Below, in pieces: positions 15,295 to 28,600 of a DNA stretch of 64,000 nucleotides. The notes beneath the pieces are model-generated. The model ran no database searches. It had not been told where the DNA came from and saw only the letters and a list, made by a program, of their open reading frames with translations. The position numbers and the translations under genes are program-made. How positions within the stretch are numbered: position 1 is the first letter of the stretch; every line of letters begins with the position of its first letter. Source of the stretch: Thelonectria olida (Eukaryota; Ascomycota; Sordariomycetes; Hypocreales; Nectriaceae); assembly GCA_020736575.1 (NCBI GenBank), contig JAGPYM010000068.1, positions 1 through 64,000 of the forward strand, given 5' to 3'.

Positions 15295-16200
15295 ATTAAG
15301 AAAAATACTATTTATAACTCTTATTATTCTAACTAATATTAAAAAAATAATATAAAAAAAGAAAAAGAAAAAAACTATTAGAAAAATACTTTTTATAATA
15401 TAAATTTACTTTATAATTAGTAATTTTTATTATTATATAAACTTTTAATATGTTTTATTACTTAGTTACTTTACTCTATTTCTATTAGTTTAAATGCTTT
15501 TAAACCATTTTAATCTTTTTTAAACTTTCTTTTTTATTTAACCTTTTTAGCCCCCCCTTACTTTTTAACCCTTGTATCTATTTAACTTACTTTTTATTTT
15601 TAAATTTTCCTTTATAGCCTTTTAAGTAACTATTTAAATATTACTATTATATATAGTAGCTTTAAAGCTATAGCTTATAAGTATTAATTGGATTATTTTA
15701 ATAAATTGCTTATTATTATTATTAAAATAGTTTTTTCTTTCCTTTTAAAAAGTTATATAAGGTTTTTAACTTTCTATTTAAGAAAGTTATAATAGTATTA
15801 ATATATATTAAGTCTTTTAATTAGAATTTATAACTTAAAATAATTAAGTTATTTTTTAATTAATATTTAATAGTATATTTATATTAGTAGTATAGGGATA
15901 TTTAAAAGTTATAACTCTTTAAGTGCCTATTAAAATCTCTTATTAATTTAATATATTTAAGAAATTTATATATTTTAATATATAATAAGTAGTTATATAA
16001 TTTTATTATTTAATTAGATTATATTATATTTAATAATAAGAAGTTAAGTATTTTAGCTATTATATATTATATTATTAGTTAATTATATAAACTAGGGTTA
16101 AATAGAGAGAATAGGTACTTTTATATTAAAGCTTAAAATAAGTTTTTAAATAAGGTTTATTTAATAGGGACTTTTATTTTAAATAAATTATAAGCCTTAT

Positions 16201-16296
16201 TAAAAAGCTTATAATAATAAATATAAGGCTAGGGTTTAGCTTATATTAACTTCTATTATATATTTAAATTATTAGCTTTTTTAATAATAATAATAT
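16201..16296 (+). repeat. Direct repeat in AT-rich block, copy 2
   Basis: Second copy of the 95-bp segment at 15,201-15,294, in the same orientation. The sequence after each copy diverges at once. Confidence 0.7.
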
Positions 16297-18510
16297 AAAT
16301 TTAAATTTAATAAAACTTAAAGCTATTTAATAAAATTATTTATAAGTTATTTTTTAAAATTATAAAAAAAAGGAATATTTTAAAAGTAAATATTAAAACT
16401 TTAATAAAACTAATTAAAAGTTTAAACCTATTATAAAAAGTAAAAAATATTTAAATAATATTAATAAATAGAAATATAAAAGAATATTAATAATAGTATA
16501 AAATAGCTATAATTAAGTAAAACTTAGCTTTTTTAATAAAGTTATTCTTACTAATAATAACTTATATTATAATAAGAAAGATTTTAATATTATTAATTAC
16601 TTTATTTTTTAAGTTATAAAAAATAAATGTATATTTTAAATTAAAAATAAGCTTAATAGTTATATTTTATATAATATAATAAAAAGCTTAAAAATAAATA
16701 AAATATATTTAACTTTATAAAACTTATAAAATAAATACTTATACTATTTATAAAAATTACTTTAAAAAAAGATAATATAAAAACTCTTATAATAATTTAT
16801 AAAGGAAAAATATTAAGTTTAAAAGAAAGTAATATTATTTATAATAAAGTATTATAATAACTTATTAAAATATATAATTACTTAATATAGTTTTAATATA
16901 ATAATTATATAAGCTAAACTATTATAAAACCTTTTAAACCAAGCTTAGTAAATTAAAACCTTATTAACTTTATATAATAAAAACTTATAATTTAAATTAA
17001 AAATAATATTTTAAAACTATTTTTAATACTATTAAATTTAGAATAAGTATAAATTTTAAGCTATTTATTAATATTTAATATATATTTTTAAACTTGCTTA
17101 ATAATAGCATTTTAATATAATAAGTATATATTTATAAAATATTAAAAAAGAAAAAATATTTAAAACTAATAATATAAACTTAAAAAAGAATATTAAAAAG
17201 AAAGTTTAATAAATATATTTAATTTACAAATTAATTATTAAAAGCTAAAACTACTATTAAAAACTTTTATATATATATTTATAAACTAATAAATTATTTA
17301 AATAGAAAACTATAAATTTAATTAGATTAATAATAATAATATATCTATTTTAAATATAATATATTCTAATTATTATATAATTTTATAAGTATTATATTAT
17401 AATTATATAAATATATAATACTTATTATATAAAGCTTAAAATAACTATTATTTAATATAATTAAAACTATTCTTTATAAAATAATAGTATTAAATTATTA
17501 ATTTTATATATTAAAAATATAAACTAGCTATTATATTAAAATAATACTATTTTTACAAAATATATATACCTTTTATTAAAGAAATATATATATAAATATA
17601 TAATACACTTAAATATTAATATTAAAAGTACCTTATATATAAAAAGTGAAAATAGTAAATTAGTATTTAATATATTTAAAATAAATTATATAACTTTATA
17701 ATATATATAGCTAATAAAATAAAATTATAAAGTAATAGGTTTAAACTATATATAAAATATTAAGAAAATAATAAATACTATTTATAATAGAGTTATAAAA
17801 CTAATTAAAATAAAAGAAATTTATAAAGCCTTTTAAAAAGGCTTTATATATAATATAAATAGTAATATAAAAATAGATTAAACTTTTATTATAAATATAA
17901 GTTAAAAGAAAATAATTATATATTATAATAAATAATAAAGCTAAAATAAATACTATTAATTTAAAAATAGTAAATAATTTTAAACAATTATAAAAGAAAA
18001 TAAATAAATTCTATTTAATATATAATATTATAAAAGCTCTATTTAATTATAAAAATAAAGTAATTATTAAAAAGATTAATTATTTTAAAATATTTAATAA
18101 AAAAAAGATTTTAAAAACTAGTTTTAATATAATACTATTAGAAAGTTATAATTTACTTTTAAATTATTTATAATTATACTAATTTAATTCTTATATTAAT
18201 TAGTATATTAATTAAATATAAACCTTTTAAAATAATATAATTAGAAATAAAAATAATAATTTAATAAAAATAAGAAATTTTAAACTTTTATTAAAAAGAA
18301 TAAAAAAGTATAATAAAATAATAATAATAATACTTTTTAACTTATAAAAAAAATATAACTTTTTAAAAAAATATAATATAAATAAAAGAATAAATAAATA
18401 TAATAATAATAATAAATAATTATATTTTATAAAAAAATATTTATTTAAAAAAAATAAAAATTTTAAAAATTAATAAGAATTATTTAATAATAAATTTAAA
18501 TATATACTTT

Positions 18511-18875
18511 ATTATTCAATGCTGCGGCTTCTCGACTGCCATTTCCAGCAATTCTGACAATCATTTCCTGTCGCCCATTTGCCAGTGAAACTCATGCCGC
18601 TTTAAGGGCGCCGCTCCCACACAAGCGCGCCAAACCCTGGTCAAGTCATTCAGAAGTATCGACCGGGTCACCAAGGCTAACCGCCTGACATCGCCCAGAG
18701 CCCCGCCTACCTAAGCGCCGGGCAGCGCTCAGTACGTTTCCATTTGCTGCAGCCCTCCTCCTTGGGTGCCGCTCCAGCAGCGCCTGATGGACATAAAGGC
18801 AGGTAACCCACCACTTGAGCCGAGAGAGAATTCCATCTCCTTAAGTTCTACTCTATCCTCTACGCACAACTTTCA
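18511..18875. other. Presumed Starship left terminus and captain promoter
   Basis: Base composition switches abruptly between about 18,505 and 18,520, from RIP-like AT-rich DNA to balanced sequence starting around CAATGCTGCGGCTTCTCG. The remaining 355 bp up to the captain start contain no coding signal. Starship captains normally lie a few hundred bp inside the 5' end and read inward, so the element's left edge is expected at or near this switch. Exact terminal repeats and the target-site duplication cannot be defined because the right end is outside the window. Confidence 0.5.
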
Positions 18876-21318
18876 ATGACGAATCAGCGGTACCAATTCA
18901 CCATCTCGGATGAGTCTGATGACTCGTCCAGCCAGCATGATGGTAATAGCGTATTTGACAACGGTGACCAGGCCTCGGACGGAACCTCCGACTCCAGCAA
19001 TGTCTCTGACGTCGACGTCGACTCAGATGACCCTTCGGATCTTTATGGCGGGAGCACCTTGCCTCCCGAATTTTTCCTTCAGATGCAAGATGAGTTTGAC
19101 GAGGAGGACGCAGGTGAGACTGCGTACTCCGAAGGCACCACCCGACAACTTGATGGGATTGAACAGCGGTGGAATATGTAAGTTTCAGCACACCTGCTTT
19201 CTGTCAATACAACTAACAAGCTTAGCTATTGCAAGTTCACCAAGCAAGATCCCAAACATTGCATGCATAACATCTCCCTGGCTAAGGTCAACGCTTTCTT
19301 TCACTGGATCTTTACCCGAAAACATGGACTCGACGGGAGGAGTCTACCTGGCATTAAATCTGCCAGCAGCCTCAAACAGTATTGGAAGGATTTTCGCCTA
19401 GTCCACGAGAGAGAGACGAAGAGAAAGATCGATCCTGTATTGAATCGCAAGATGCGCAATGTAAGATCACGTGCTTCCCATCATTCCAGAGTCCTTCTCT
19501 GACTGTCCAGATCCTTCTCAAGCTCATCACCAAGCACAACTTGACGGGCGAACGGCGGGAAAACCGATGCATGACCATCGAGGATCTTGAGAGGCAAGCC
19601 GAGACCACCATCAGCACGACCAAAAAAAGATTCCGGATCGGTGAACATCGGATCCTTGCTCTGCTATTTCTGCTTCTCATCGCGCCAAGCGGCTCCAGGC
19701 CGCGAGCACTCCTCTTCTTACGCTATGGAGACCTGGAGCTCTCCTTGTCGCGAGATCCTGAGGGCGGCCCTCATCGTATCCTCATCCGATTCAAGCTTCA
19801 TTTCACCAAGACATTCCTGGGCGAAAAGGAAACGTGAGCTAGCCACACAGAAGCGGAGATATCCAGTGCTAACTTGGCAATACAGTAACCTCTTAACCCT
19901 CCCTGAAACCATATTTGATTCGAGTCTGCTCCTCAGCCCTCATGCCCTCCTCCTCGGTCTCCTTTTCCATCACAAAGCTTTCCAGGCACCTACGCTCACT
20001 TCCCCCGAGGGTTTGAGTACACTCGATATTCATCCTGGAGAGTATGAGCTGCCATTGCCACTTAAGGAGAGTATGGACGATATCTTCATCTTCCGAAACA
20101 CTGTCAAGACTTGCCTCAATGCCTACGAGTTGTCTGCAAATGAACAGATCACATACAGCATGATATCCGGCTGGACAAAGAAGATCGGCGAGCTTGCTGG
20201 GTTTGTTGTTGCGGTCATCTTGTACACATTGCGGTATAATGCTGGAAACGAGTTTGACCAATGCCGTGCGTATCCAGACAGTCAGCTGTCAGACCAGAAG
20301 AGATCTGCTAACAACCGTTGCAGCGAATATCAGCGATGGACTCCGCAATCTCATGCTCCAGCATGCGGACTCGACTCCCTTCAGGAAGCATTATCTTGGC
20401 CGCGTTATTTCAGTTGATACCATGGCTGTTGTGCGGCACACAAAGCAGCAGAAAGCCCTAATGCGCCAGGCCTGCAGCATCGGGTACTCAGCCAGTAAAC
20501 GGCGACCCACTGAACTCACTCCTGAACAGTCTGCCGCAGTGAACAGTGATCCTCGGATCCAGGAACTTCTTCGACAACGGCAAGATCTCCTTCAGGCAGC
20601 CAAGAAGTCTCCCACGGCCCGGAAGAGGCTGAAAATAATCAACAAGGATCTACAAAGCGAGAGAGCGAAGCTGCGACGAGAACGCAAGCGACAGGTTCGC
20701 AAAAGTTGGTCCCGGGAACAGGCCGTGGCGGATATCGAGCGGCAACTGTCTGGACAGACGTTCGAGGAGCCGCCCGTGCCACCATCAAACGAAGATGCCC
20801 ATCCTGCTCAGAGACGCCTGCTTGAAGCTCTGACGAGCCCCGTAGCTAGCACAATCGAGGGCGAATACGACCGCCGCAATAATGCAATTCTGGCTGTCAT
20901 GGCCTACTGCCCTATTCAAGAAGCACCATTACCTCCCGGCGCTAGCAGAAACATATCGACGGTCAGCAAGGGGGGTGTCTCTCAAAAGCCAAAGACCACA
21001 GGCCACCAAACAGACGACGCCCTGGGTGCTGCAATCACCTCCGTCTTCGTGATGAATAGGACGGAGCGAAGCCGTAGATGCTTCCTCTGTGTTGGAAGAG
21101 CCACCACTCTCGCGCCCTCCGACCCGGCCATCGAGCGTCTTATCAAATCATTTTACTCTCCAGGCGACTTGAGCAAGCATTTCAAACGGCACCACCTGTC
21201 CAACCTCCAAGGAGACGAAGAGTTGCATTGTCACCTATGCAAGCTATCTTTGGATCACAAAATGCATCTACAGAATCATGCTGAGACGGTGCATGGAACT
21301 GTATCAAGAGGAGGGTAG
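18876..21318 (+). CDS. DUF3435 tyrosine recombinase (Starship captain)
   Basis: Predicted 744-aa tyrosine recombinase of the DUF3435 family, the enzyme that cuts and integrates Starship giant transposons; expected to act in the nucleus. My model has five exons: 18876-19177, 19226-19460, 19511-19833, 19886-20265 and 20324-21318. Their sum is an exact multiple of three, and introns are 48-58 nt with CTAAC/CTGAC branch sites. Residues 1-100 are acidic and Ser-rich. The family core follows: RWNIYCKFTKQDP, SLKQYWKDFRLV, CMTIEDL, RFRIGEHRIL. Likely catalytic positions are Arg in APSGSRPRAL (about residue 241), Arg in YTLRYNAGNEFDQ (about 401), His in LQHADS (about 428) and Tyr in RKHYLGRV (about 436). 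A basic coiled-coil-like stretch and two Cys/His finger-like motifs (CFLC...H, CHLC...H) end the protein. No frame break is seen, so it may be functional. It is the first gene after the AT/GC boundary and reads inward, as captains do. Confidence 0.9.
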
Positions 21319-21520
21319 GCCGGAGTGAGTATACCTCCACACAAGCGATAGTAATGGTCGGGAGCACAAACAATAAGGGAACTAGAGGCCACTCCCGGTG
21401 GATGCATTGGATAGAGAATGGGGAATGGTAATTAGACGGACTATTCTTGCGGTGAGGGCGGAAATTGTTCTATTGTACTCTATATAATACTGGATTTGAA
21501 TGTTAGTGAACCCCTAGTGA

Positions 21521-22003
21521 TTAAAAGTTGTCCGCGTGAATACCGCCGCTGTAATCACGCGACTCTGGCCGCCCGGCAGGGTTACCGTTAGACAGTTGAG
21601 GCCGTTTCCCAGCGACAAGCGCTTCCATAACCTCGGTCTCAGAGCCGTATGGCACCTTCCACTCACTGATCTCATAGATAGCACTGCCGAGGGCGAACAT
21701 CGCGCGATTCATAGTGCCGATATCATGACATTGAGATCTATCCGAGCCGGGCGAGCAGTCCTCGCAGCCGTACCAGTCGCTAGGATAGTCGTCCATTCGG
21801 TCCGAGTCGGCGAAGTCGCCTAACCTGATGCGCCACTCATCGAACAGAAAGACGTTGCGAGTCGAGAAAGCAGGGCAGGAGAAAAACAAGCTAGCCGGAC
21901 ATTTTCGCGAAAGAGCCCTATCACCTTCCTGGCGATGTGGGAGGAGCCAGCCAATGAGTGAGAAGCTATGATGGAGGGCATCTACGTCAGAGCTGACCAC
22001 CAC
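21521..22003 (-). pseudogene. Protein-kinase C-lobe remnant
   Basis: An open stretch on the minus strand encodes kinase C-lobe features: NVFLFDEWRIRLGDFADSD (the strand leading to the DFG-like position, here DFA), then MFALGSAIYEIS, then VPYGSETEVMEAL and RPQL. This is the layout of fungal kinase-like proteins from the activation segment into helix F. The N-lobe and catalytic HRD loop are not present in recognisable form. The frame ends in unrelated residues before the CW-containing final helix. I read it as a truncated relic. It sits between the captain and the NLR, pointing back toward the captain's 3' end. Confidence 0.55.
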
Positions 22004-22112
22004 GAAACTGCGTTGATGCCTGGCTCACCCAGCGAGGAGAGCCAACACCAGCGGGGCTCACACGACTCACCCGAGTCGCGCGATTGGCCGGAGCGCCAGA
22101 GCCAAACTCGCA

Positions 22113-22228
22113 TTTTCCCCAGAGTCCCGATACTCAAGGCAAGTGCGATAAATATGCCGGTGGAGGCCGCGCGGGAAATGCTCGGTAATCGATGGACTGG
22201 AAAGGCTCGGATTAGCGGCAAGGGTCGG
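22113..22228 (+). repeat. 116-bp dispersed repeat, copy 1
   Basis: This segment contains GTCCCGATACTCAAGGC and GGTGGAGGCCGCGCGGGAAA. It recurs at 31,722-31,837 in the same orientation with only scattered substitutions and one-base indels. Weaker similarity extends upstream in both (CACCAGCGGGGC versus CACCGGCGGGC). It encodes nothing convincing. It may be a small non-autonomous element or part of a duplicated promoter. Confidence 0.75.
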
Positions 22229-22612
22229 GCCGTTCAGCCGTTGATCACCCGAACGGGCCAAATCAGGTACCCAGTGCACCTAAAGAACAAGGCGGGCGCA
22301 AATCGAGGCAATGCCGGATTGAATAACGGTCTGACTAAGCGCCAAGAACGGATGGGGGCCCAATAGAGCACGGGTCCGTACAGTCATTCTACTGGGCCCC
22401 GAACGGATGCGCCTAACCTTCCAGTTGGGCAACTCACGTCCCAGAAGGAGCATGCATTCAGACGCTGCCCGACAAAAAATCCTGAACTGACACCCGATCC
22501 CACAACATTCTCGTCTAGTTCTCTCCGTCACGAAAAAGGCAAAAACTGCAAGGTACATCCTCTGGTACCAAATCCTGGCGAAGAATTCATCTCGCGTGGA
22601 CTCCCCGGTGAG

Positions 22613-25600
22613 ATGGATGTTGCTAAGTCCCTCAGCCCCACGAGGTAATTAGGCTACCGTACCTCCGCTTCGGCTTTCCATCTAACAAGTCATCTGCGCA
22701 GCGACGACCTCTGGGCCGCCGCCGTCCGCACGCTCGGGGACGAATTGACGTCTCAGATAGATTTCAACCAGGAGACAAAGCAAAATGCGCTAGGTGAGCT
22801 GCTAGCCGCGACCGAGGAAGCGAGGACACACTTGGTCGATAGATCGTTGTCCTTCAAGCGGAAGAATGGCGAGAAGGTTATCGTGCGCGATGTCTTGGCC
22901 AAGGTGGCCAAGTGGGTCTCTCACTTCAAGGAAGTAGGCGACATTGTCGTGCAGTACGATCCAGTCCACGCTGCTCTGCCTTGGGCGGGTGTCCGGTTCC
23001 TGTTGAATGTGAGCCATGGTCTTCATCCATCCGAGGCGGCTACGTTAACATCTAAGCAGATCGCGGTAGGGGATTTGGACACATACAATACGCTGCTCGA
23101 GAGCACCGCCGACATTGCGGAATACATATGCCGAAATGCCCTTGTTGAAAGCCTGCTGAAGGGCTCTTCATCACCCGCCGCAGATGAGCTGAGCCGTGCG
23201 TTGGTCAAGTTGTACGCAGCCATCCTGGGTTATCTCGCCAGGGCAAAATCATACTACAATCAGAATACTCTCAGTGAGTCGGCACACCGCGGTCATAATT
23301 AGATACTGACCCAGTCAGAGCGCGTTCTCAAACATGGAGTTCTTGCCTCGTCCGACTTGGAGTCAACCTTTACTGCCATCGGTAAAGCCCAGAAAGATGT
23401 GGACCGTTGTTCTACCAATTTCAATTTGGAAGGTCCGCCACCACTCATCATCACCATGCACCTTTGCTCACACTACAGAAGCCCAGCTGAAAATGCATGA
23501 CGACCTCAAGCACATGCTGAAGCATTTCGATGCCCCGGTAAACCGCTGGGACGAGGCTCTTAATGTCATCACGGATCAACTCGATGGTAAATCTCCAGTC
23601 CGGAATATCTTGCGATTGCTAACTCGCCCAGCGGAAAAAAGGCGGAAGATATTGCATTGGATATCAGCCGAGCCCTACAGACAACACCACGAACAGACGA
23701 AGAGTGAGGTTTTGGAGGGCACAGGAAAGTGGCTTCTCCAAGACCCAACTTTCCTGCGGTGGAAGAACGAAAGCGCTTCGTCGATTCTATGGCTTCGCGG
23801 CATCCCAGGCTCCGGCAAGAGCAAGCTGACGTACGTAAGGAACAACTTGAGATATTCCGATCTAATTGTAAACTACAGGTCCATCGTTGTTGAGGACGCC
23901 CAGGATGCTTTCCAAAGAAACCAGACCCCAGCTCCGGTGTATTTCTACTGTTCCCGCAACCCAGCTGTGCCTGGACGCTCCGATCCTTCCAGGATAGCGG
24001 CTGCTATTGCGAGACAGCTGTCGACTCCTCAAGCCGGAGGATCACTTCTTGAAGCGGCAGTCGAGGCGTACAAACAACGGGAAGCTGACGCCTTCGCATC
24101 TGGGCCCCTTCGTCTTGTCGAAAGCAAGGACCTGATCCTCAAACTACTTGACCGATACAAGGGCGCGACAATGACGATTGTGATTGACGCCCTAGACGAA
24201 TGCAACGAGGCAACTCGAGCCAGTCTTCTGGATACACTAGACGACCTCCTAAAGGCATCTCCATGCCTGTTAAAGATCTTCGTGTCAAGCCGGAATGACC
24301 AAGACATTGTCTATAAACTGGACAACTACCCCAACTTGGACCTCTCGTCCAACCGCAACTCGGCAGACATCAACCTGTTCGTACAGTCGGAGACAAAACG
24401 CCTTGTCAACAATGGGTCTCTGCTAAGGTTCAGCATGAGAAAGGAAGAATTGCGAAACAAAATCATCCACGAGCTCACATCCAATGCGGATGGCATGTCA
24501 GTCTTTCACCGTATCAGCGTGGTCGCAGAGAACTTACGAAATCAGGTTCCGCTGGGTCAGCCTACAATTACAGGCACTTCAACAACATCGCACTGACGAG
24601 GCGATTCTTGAGAGACTTGGACGGTTACCTAGGACATTGGCAGAGCTATACCAAGAGGTTCTTTCAAAAATCGAAAATTTCGAGGCCGAGGCAGACAGGC
24701 AATTAGCTAGGAATGCTCTTAGCTGGATGCTCTGTAGCCGGGAACAACTCCGATCGGACGACTTCCTAGCCGCTGTGTCCGTCACTAAGGATCGATCCAC
24801 CTCCGCAATCTCGAGAGACCAGCTCTTACACCTGTGCTGCAACCTGGTCAATTTCGATTCCACCCTTGACGCGTTTCGGTTCTCTCACTTATCGGTCAGA
24901 GAGTTCCTCGAAGATCAAGAGATGTATGGGACGGGATCCGTGAACGCAATCGTGGCGGAAGCCTGTCTTTTTCACATCGTAGGAGTAACACCTGAGATTG
25001 AGCCACCGACTCCGCTTCTGGAGTACTCATCCTGCTTCTGGGCAGAGCATGCACAAGCAGCCGCTGAGCAAAGGCAAGCACGACTTGGCGATATCCTACC
25101 CAGGTTTTTATCTGGAGAGCAGGATCGATCTTCCTACTTTTACTGGTGGAATAGGTTGGTTGAGGGATTCGTTTCAGATCAGTCACTCAGGTCACGCAGA
25201 GACTGGAAAACTACGACCAAACTCGAGGCTTCCATGTCCTATACACCTTCGATTATCCTCGTAGTTTGCGCGTTCAACTTGTACGGTGTTCTCAGTCCGG
25301 GACAGTGGAGACAGCTAGCGCGAAGAAGGCCCAAAAACAAACATGGCGCCACGCACCAAGAAGTTGCGGTCCGCTACGGTGGCCCTGAAATTCTTAAATG
25401 GCATTTCAGCAACAAAATTCCTTTTCAAATGACCGGCAAAACCGTCAAGGCTGCAGCTGAGAACGAGGACAACGGCGAGGAGGTGATGGCGCTGCTTCTC
25501 GACAAGCGCGGGGCCGAGATCCAGATCACTGAGGACGTCCTCAAAGCTGCGGCTCAGAACGAGAATTGTGGCGAGAAAGTGATGGCGCTGCTTCTCGACA

Positions 25601-28600
25601 AGCGCGGGGCCGAGATCCAGATCACTGAGGACTTCGTTAAAGCTGCAGCTCAGAACCGGAATCGTGGCGAGGAGGTGATGGCGCTGCTTCTCGACAAGCG
25701 CGGGGCCGAGATCCAGATCACTAAGGACGTTATTAAAGCTGCAGCTAGGAACTGGCATAGTGGCGAGAAGGTGATGGCGCTGCTTCTCGACAAGCGCGGG
25801 GCCGAGATCCAGATCACTGAGGACATCATTATAACAATCGCAAGGCATTTCGACGAAACTACATTTAGCAGCCTTCTCAACAAGCGCGGGGCCGAGATCC
25901 AGATCACTGAGGACGTCGTCAAAGCTGCGGCTCAGAACGAGAAACGTGGCGAGAAGGTGATAGCACTGCTTCTCGACAAGCGCGGGGCCGAGATCCAGAT
26001 CACTGAGGACGTCGTCAAAGCTGCAGCTCAGAACCGGAATCGTGCCGAGGAGGTGATGACGCTACTTCTCGACAAGCGCGGGGCCGAGATCCAGATCACT
26101 AAGGACGTTATTAAAGCTGCAGCTAGGAACTGGCATAGTGGTGAGAAGGTGATGGCGCTGCTTCTCGACAAGTGTGGGGCCAAGATGCAGATCACTGAGG
26201 ACATCATTATAACAATCGCAAGGCATTTCAACGAAACTACATTCAGCAGCCTTCTCAACAACCGCGGGGCCGAGATCCAGATCACTGAGGACGTCGTCAA
26301 GGCTGCGGCTGGGAACGAGAACAACAGCGAGAAGGTGATGGCGCTACTTCTCGACAAGTGTGGGGCCAAGATGCAGATCACTGAGGATGTTATTACAACA
26401 ATCGCAAGGCATTTCAATGAAACTACATTTAGCAGCCTTCTCGACAAGCGCGGGGCCGAGATCCAGATCACTGAGGACGTCGTTAAAGCTGCGGCTGGGA
26501 ACTGGTATCGTGGTGAGAAGGTGATGGCGGTGCTTCTCGACAAGTGTGGGGCCGAGATGCAGATCACTGAGGACATCATTATGACAATCGCAAGGCATAT
26601 CGACGAAACTACATTTAGCAGCCTTCTCGACAAGCGCGGGGCCGAGATCCAGATCACTGAGGACGTCGTCAAAGCTGCAGCTCAGAACCGGAATCGTGGC
26701 GAGAAGGTGATGGCGCTGCTTCTCGACAAGCGCGGGGCCGAGATCCAGATCACTGAGGACGTCGTCAAAGCTGCAGCTCAGAACCGGAATCGTGGCGAGG
26801 AGGTGATGGCACTACTTCTCGATGAGCGCGGGGCCGAGATCCAGATCACTGAGGACATCATCGAAGCTGCGGCTGAGAACGAGGACAACGGCGAGGAGGT
26901 GATGGCGCTGCTTCTCGACAAGCGCGGGGCCGATATCCAGATCACTGAGGGCGTCCTCAAAGCTGCGGCTCAGAACAAGAATCGTGGCGAGAAGGTGATG
27001 GCGCTGCTTCTCGACAAGCGCGGGGCCGAGATCCAGATCACTGAGGACGTCGTCAAAGCTGCAGCTCAGAACCGGAATCGTGGCGAGGAGGTGATGGCGC
27101 TGCTTCTCGACAAGCGCGGAGCCGAGATCCAGATCACTGAGGACATCGTCAAAGCTGCGGCTCAGAACGTGTATCGTCGCAAGGAGATGATGGCGCTGCT
27201 TCTCGACAAGTGTGGGGCAGAGATGCAGATCACTGAGGACGTTATTACAACAATCGCAAGGCATTTCGATGAAACTACATTTAGCAGCCTTCTCGACAAG
27301 CGCGGGGCTGACATCCAGATCACTGAGGCCGTCGTTACAACAATCGCAAGGCATATCGACGAAACTACATTTAGCAGCCTTCTCGACAAGCGCGGGGCCG
27401 AGATCCATATCACTGAGGACGTCATTAAAGCTGCGGCTCAGAACGTGTATCATCGCAAGGAGATAATGGCGCTGCTTCTCGACAAGTGTGGGGCCAAGAT
27501 CCAGATCACTGAGGACATCATTACAACAATCGCAAGGCATATCGACGAAACTACATTTAGCAGCCTTCTCGACAAGCGCGGGGCCGAGATCCAGATTACT
27601 GAGGACGTCGTCAAAGCTGCGGCTCAGAATGGGAATCGTGGCAAGGAGGTGATGGCGCTGCTTCTCAACAAGCGCGGGGCCGAGATCCAGATCACTGAAG
27701 ACGTCGTCAAAGCTGCGGCTCAGAACGAGAATCATGGCGAGAAGGTGATGGCGCTGCTTCTCAATAAGCGCGGGGCCGAGATCCAGATCACTGAAGACGT
27801 CATCAAAGCTGCAGCTGGGAACCGGGATAGTGGCGAGGAGGTGATGGCACTACTTCTCAACAAGCGCGGGGCCGAGATCCAGATCACTGAGGACGTCGTC
27901 AAAGCTGCGGCTGGGAACTGGTATCGTGGCAAGGAGATGATGGCGCTGCTTCTCGACAAGCGCGGGGCCGAGATCCAGATCACTGAGGACATCGTCAAAG
28001 CTGCGGCTGGGAACGGGTATCGTGTCGGGTATCGTGGCGAGGACGTGATGGCGCTGCTTCTCGACAAGCGCGGGGCCGAGATCCAGATCACTGAGGACGT
28101 CGTCAAGGCTGCGGCTCAGAACGAGAACAACGGCGAGAAGGTGATGGCGCTGCTTCTCGATAAGCGTAGGCCGGAGATCCAGGTCACTGAGGACGTCGTC
28201 AAAGCTGCGGCTCAGACCGGGAATCGTGGAGAGAAGGTGATGGCGCTGCTTCTCGACGAGTGCGGGGCCAAGATGCAGATCACTGAGGATGTCATTACAA
28301 TAATCGCAAGGCATTTCGACGAAACTACATTTAGCAGCCTTCTCGATAAGCGCGGGGCCGAGATCCAGATCACTGAGGGCGTTGTCAAAGCTGCGGCTCA
28401 GAATGGGAATCGTGGCAAGGAGGTGATGGCGCTGCTTCTCAACAAGCGCGGGGCCGAGATCCAGATCACTGAAGACGTCGTCAAGGCTGCGGCTCAGAAC
28501 GAGAATCGTGGCGAGAAGGTGATGGCGCTGCTTCTCGATAAGCGCGGGGCCGAGATCCAGATCACTGAGGGCGTTGTCAAAGCTGCGGCTCAGAACGGGA

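Larger units (their letters stand above)
1..18510. other. AT-rich, RIP-like gene-free block
   Basis: This block is made almost entirely of A and T, with TA-rich runs, very few CpG and few CpA/TpG dinucleotides, and stops in all frames. No open frame of gene length exists on either strand. That is the usual result of repeat-induced point mutation, in which C:G pairs in duplicated DNA become T:A. Reading through the mutations recovers retroelement domains and LTR copies, listed separately. The rest is too decayed for me to assign. A centromeric or subtelomeric location cannot be excluded from sequence alone. Composition was judged by eye, not computed. Confidence 0.85.

Noticed and set aside
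1..18510. Centromere or telomere-proximal origin of the AT-rich block
   Set aside because: No telomere repeat is present and centromeres cannot be recognised from sequence here. RIP-degraded retroelements are sufficient to explain it.
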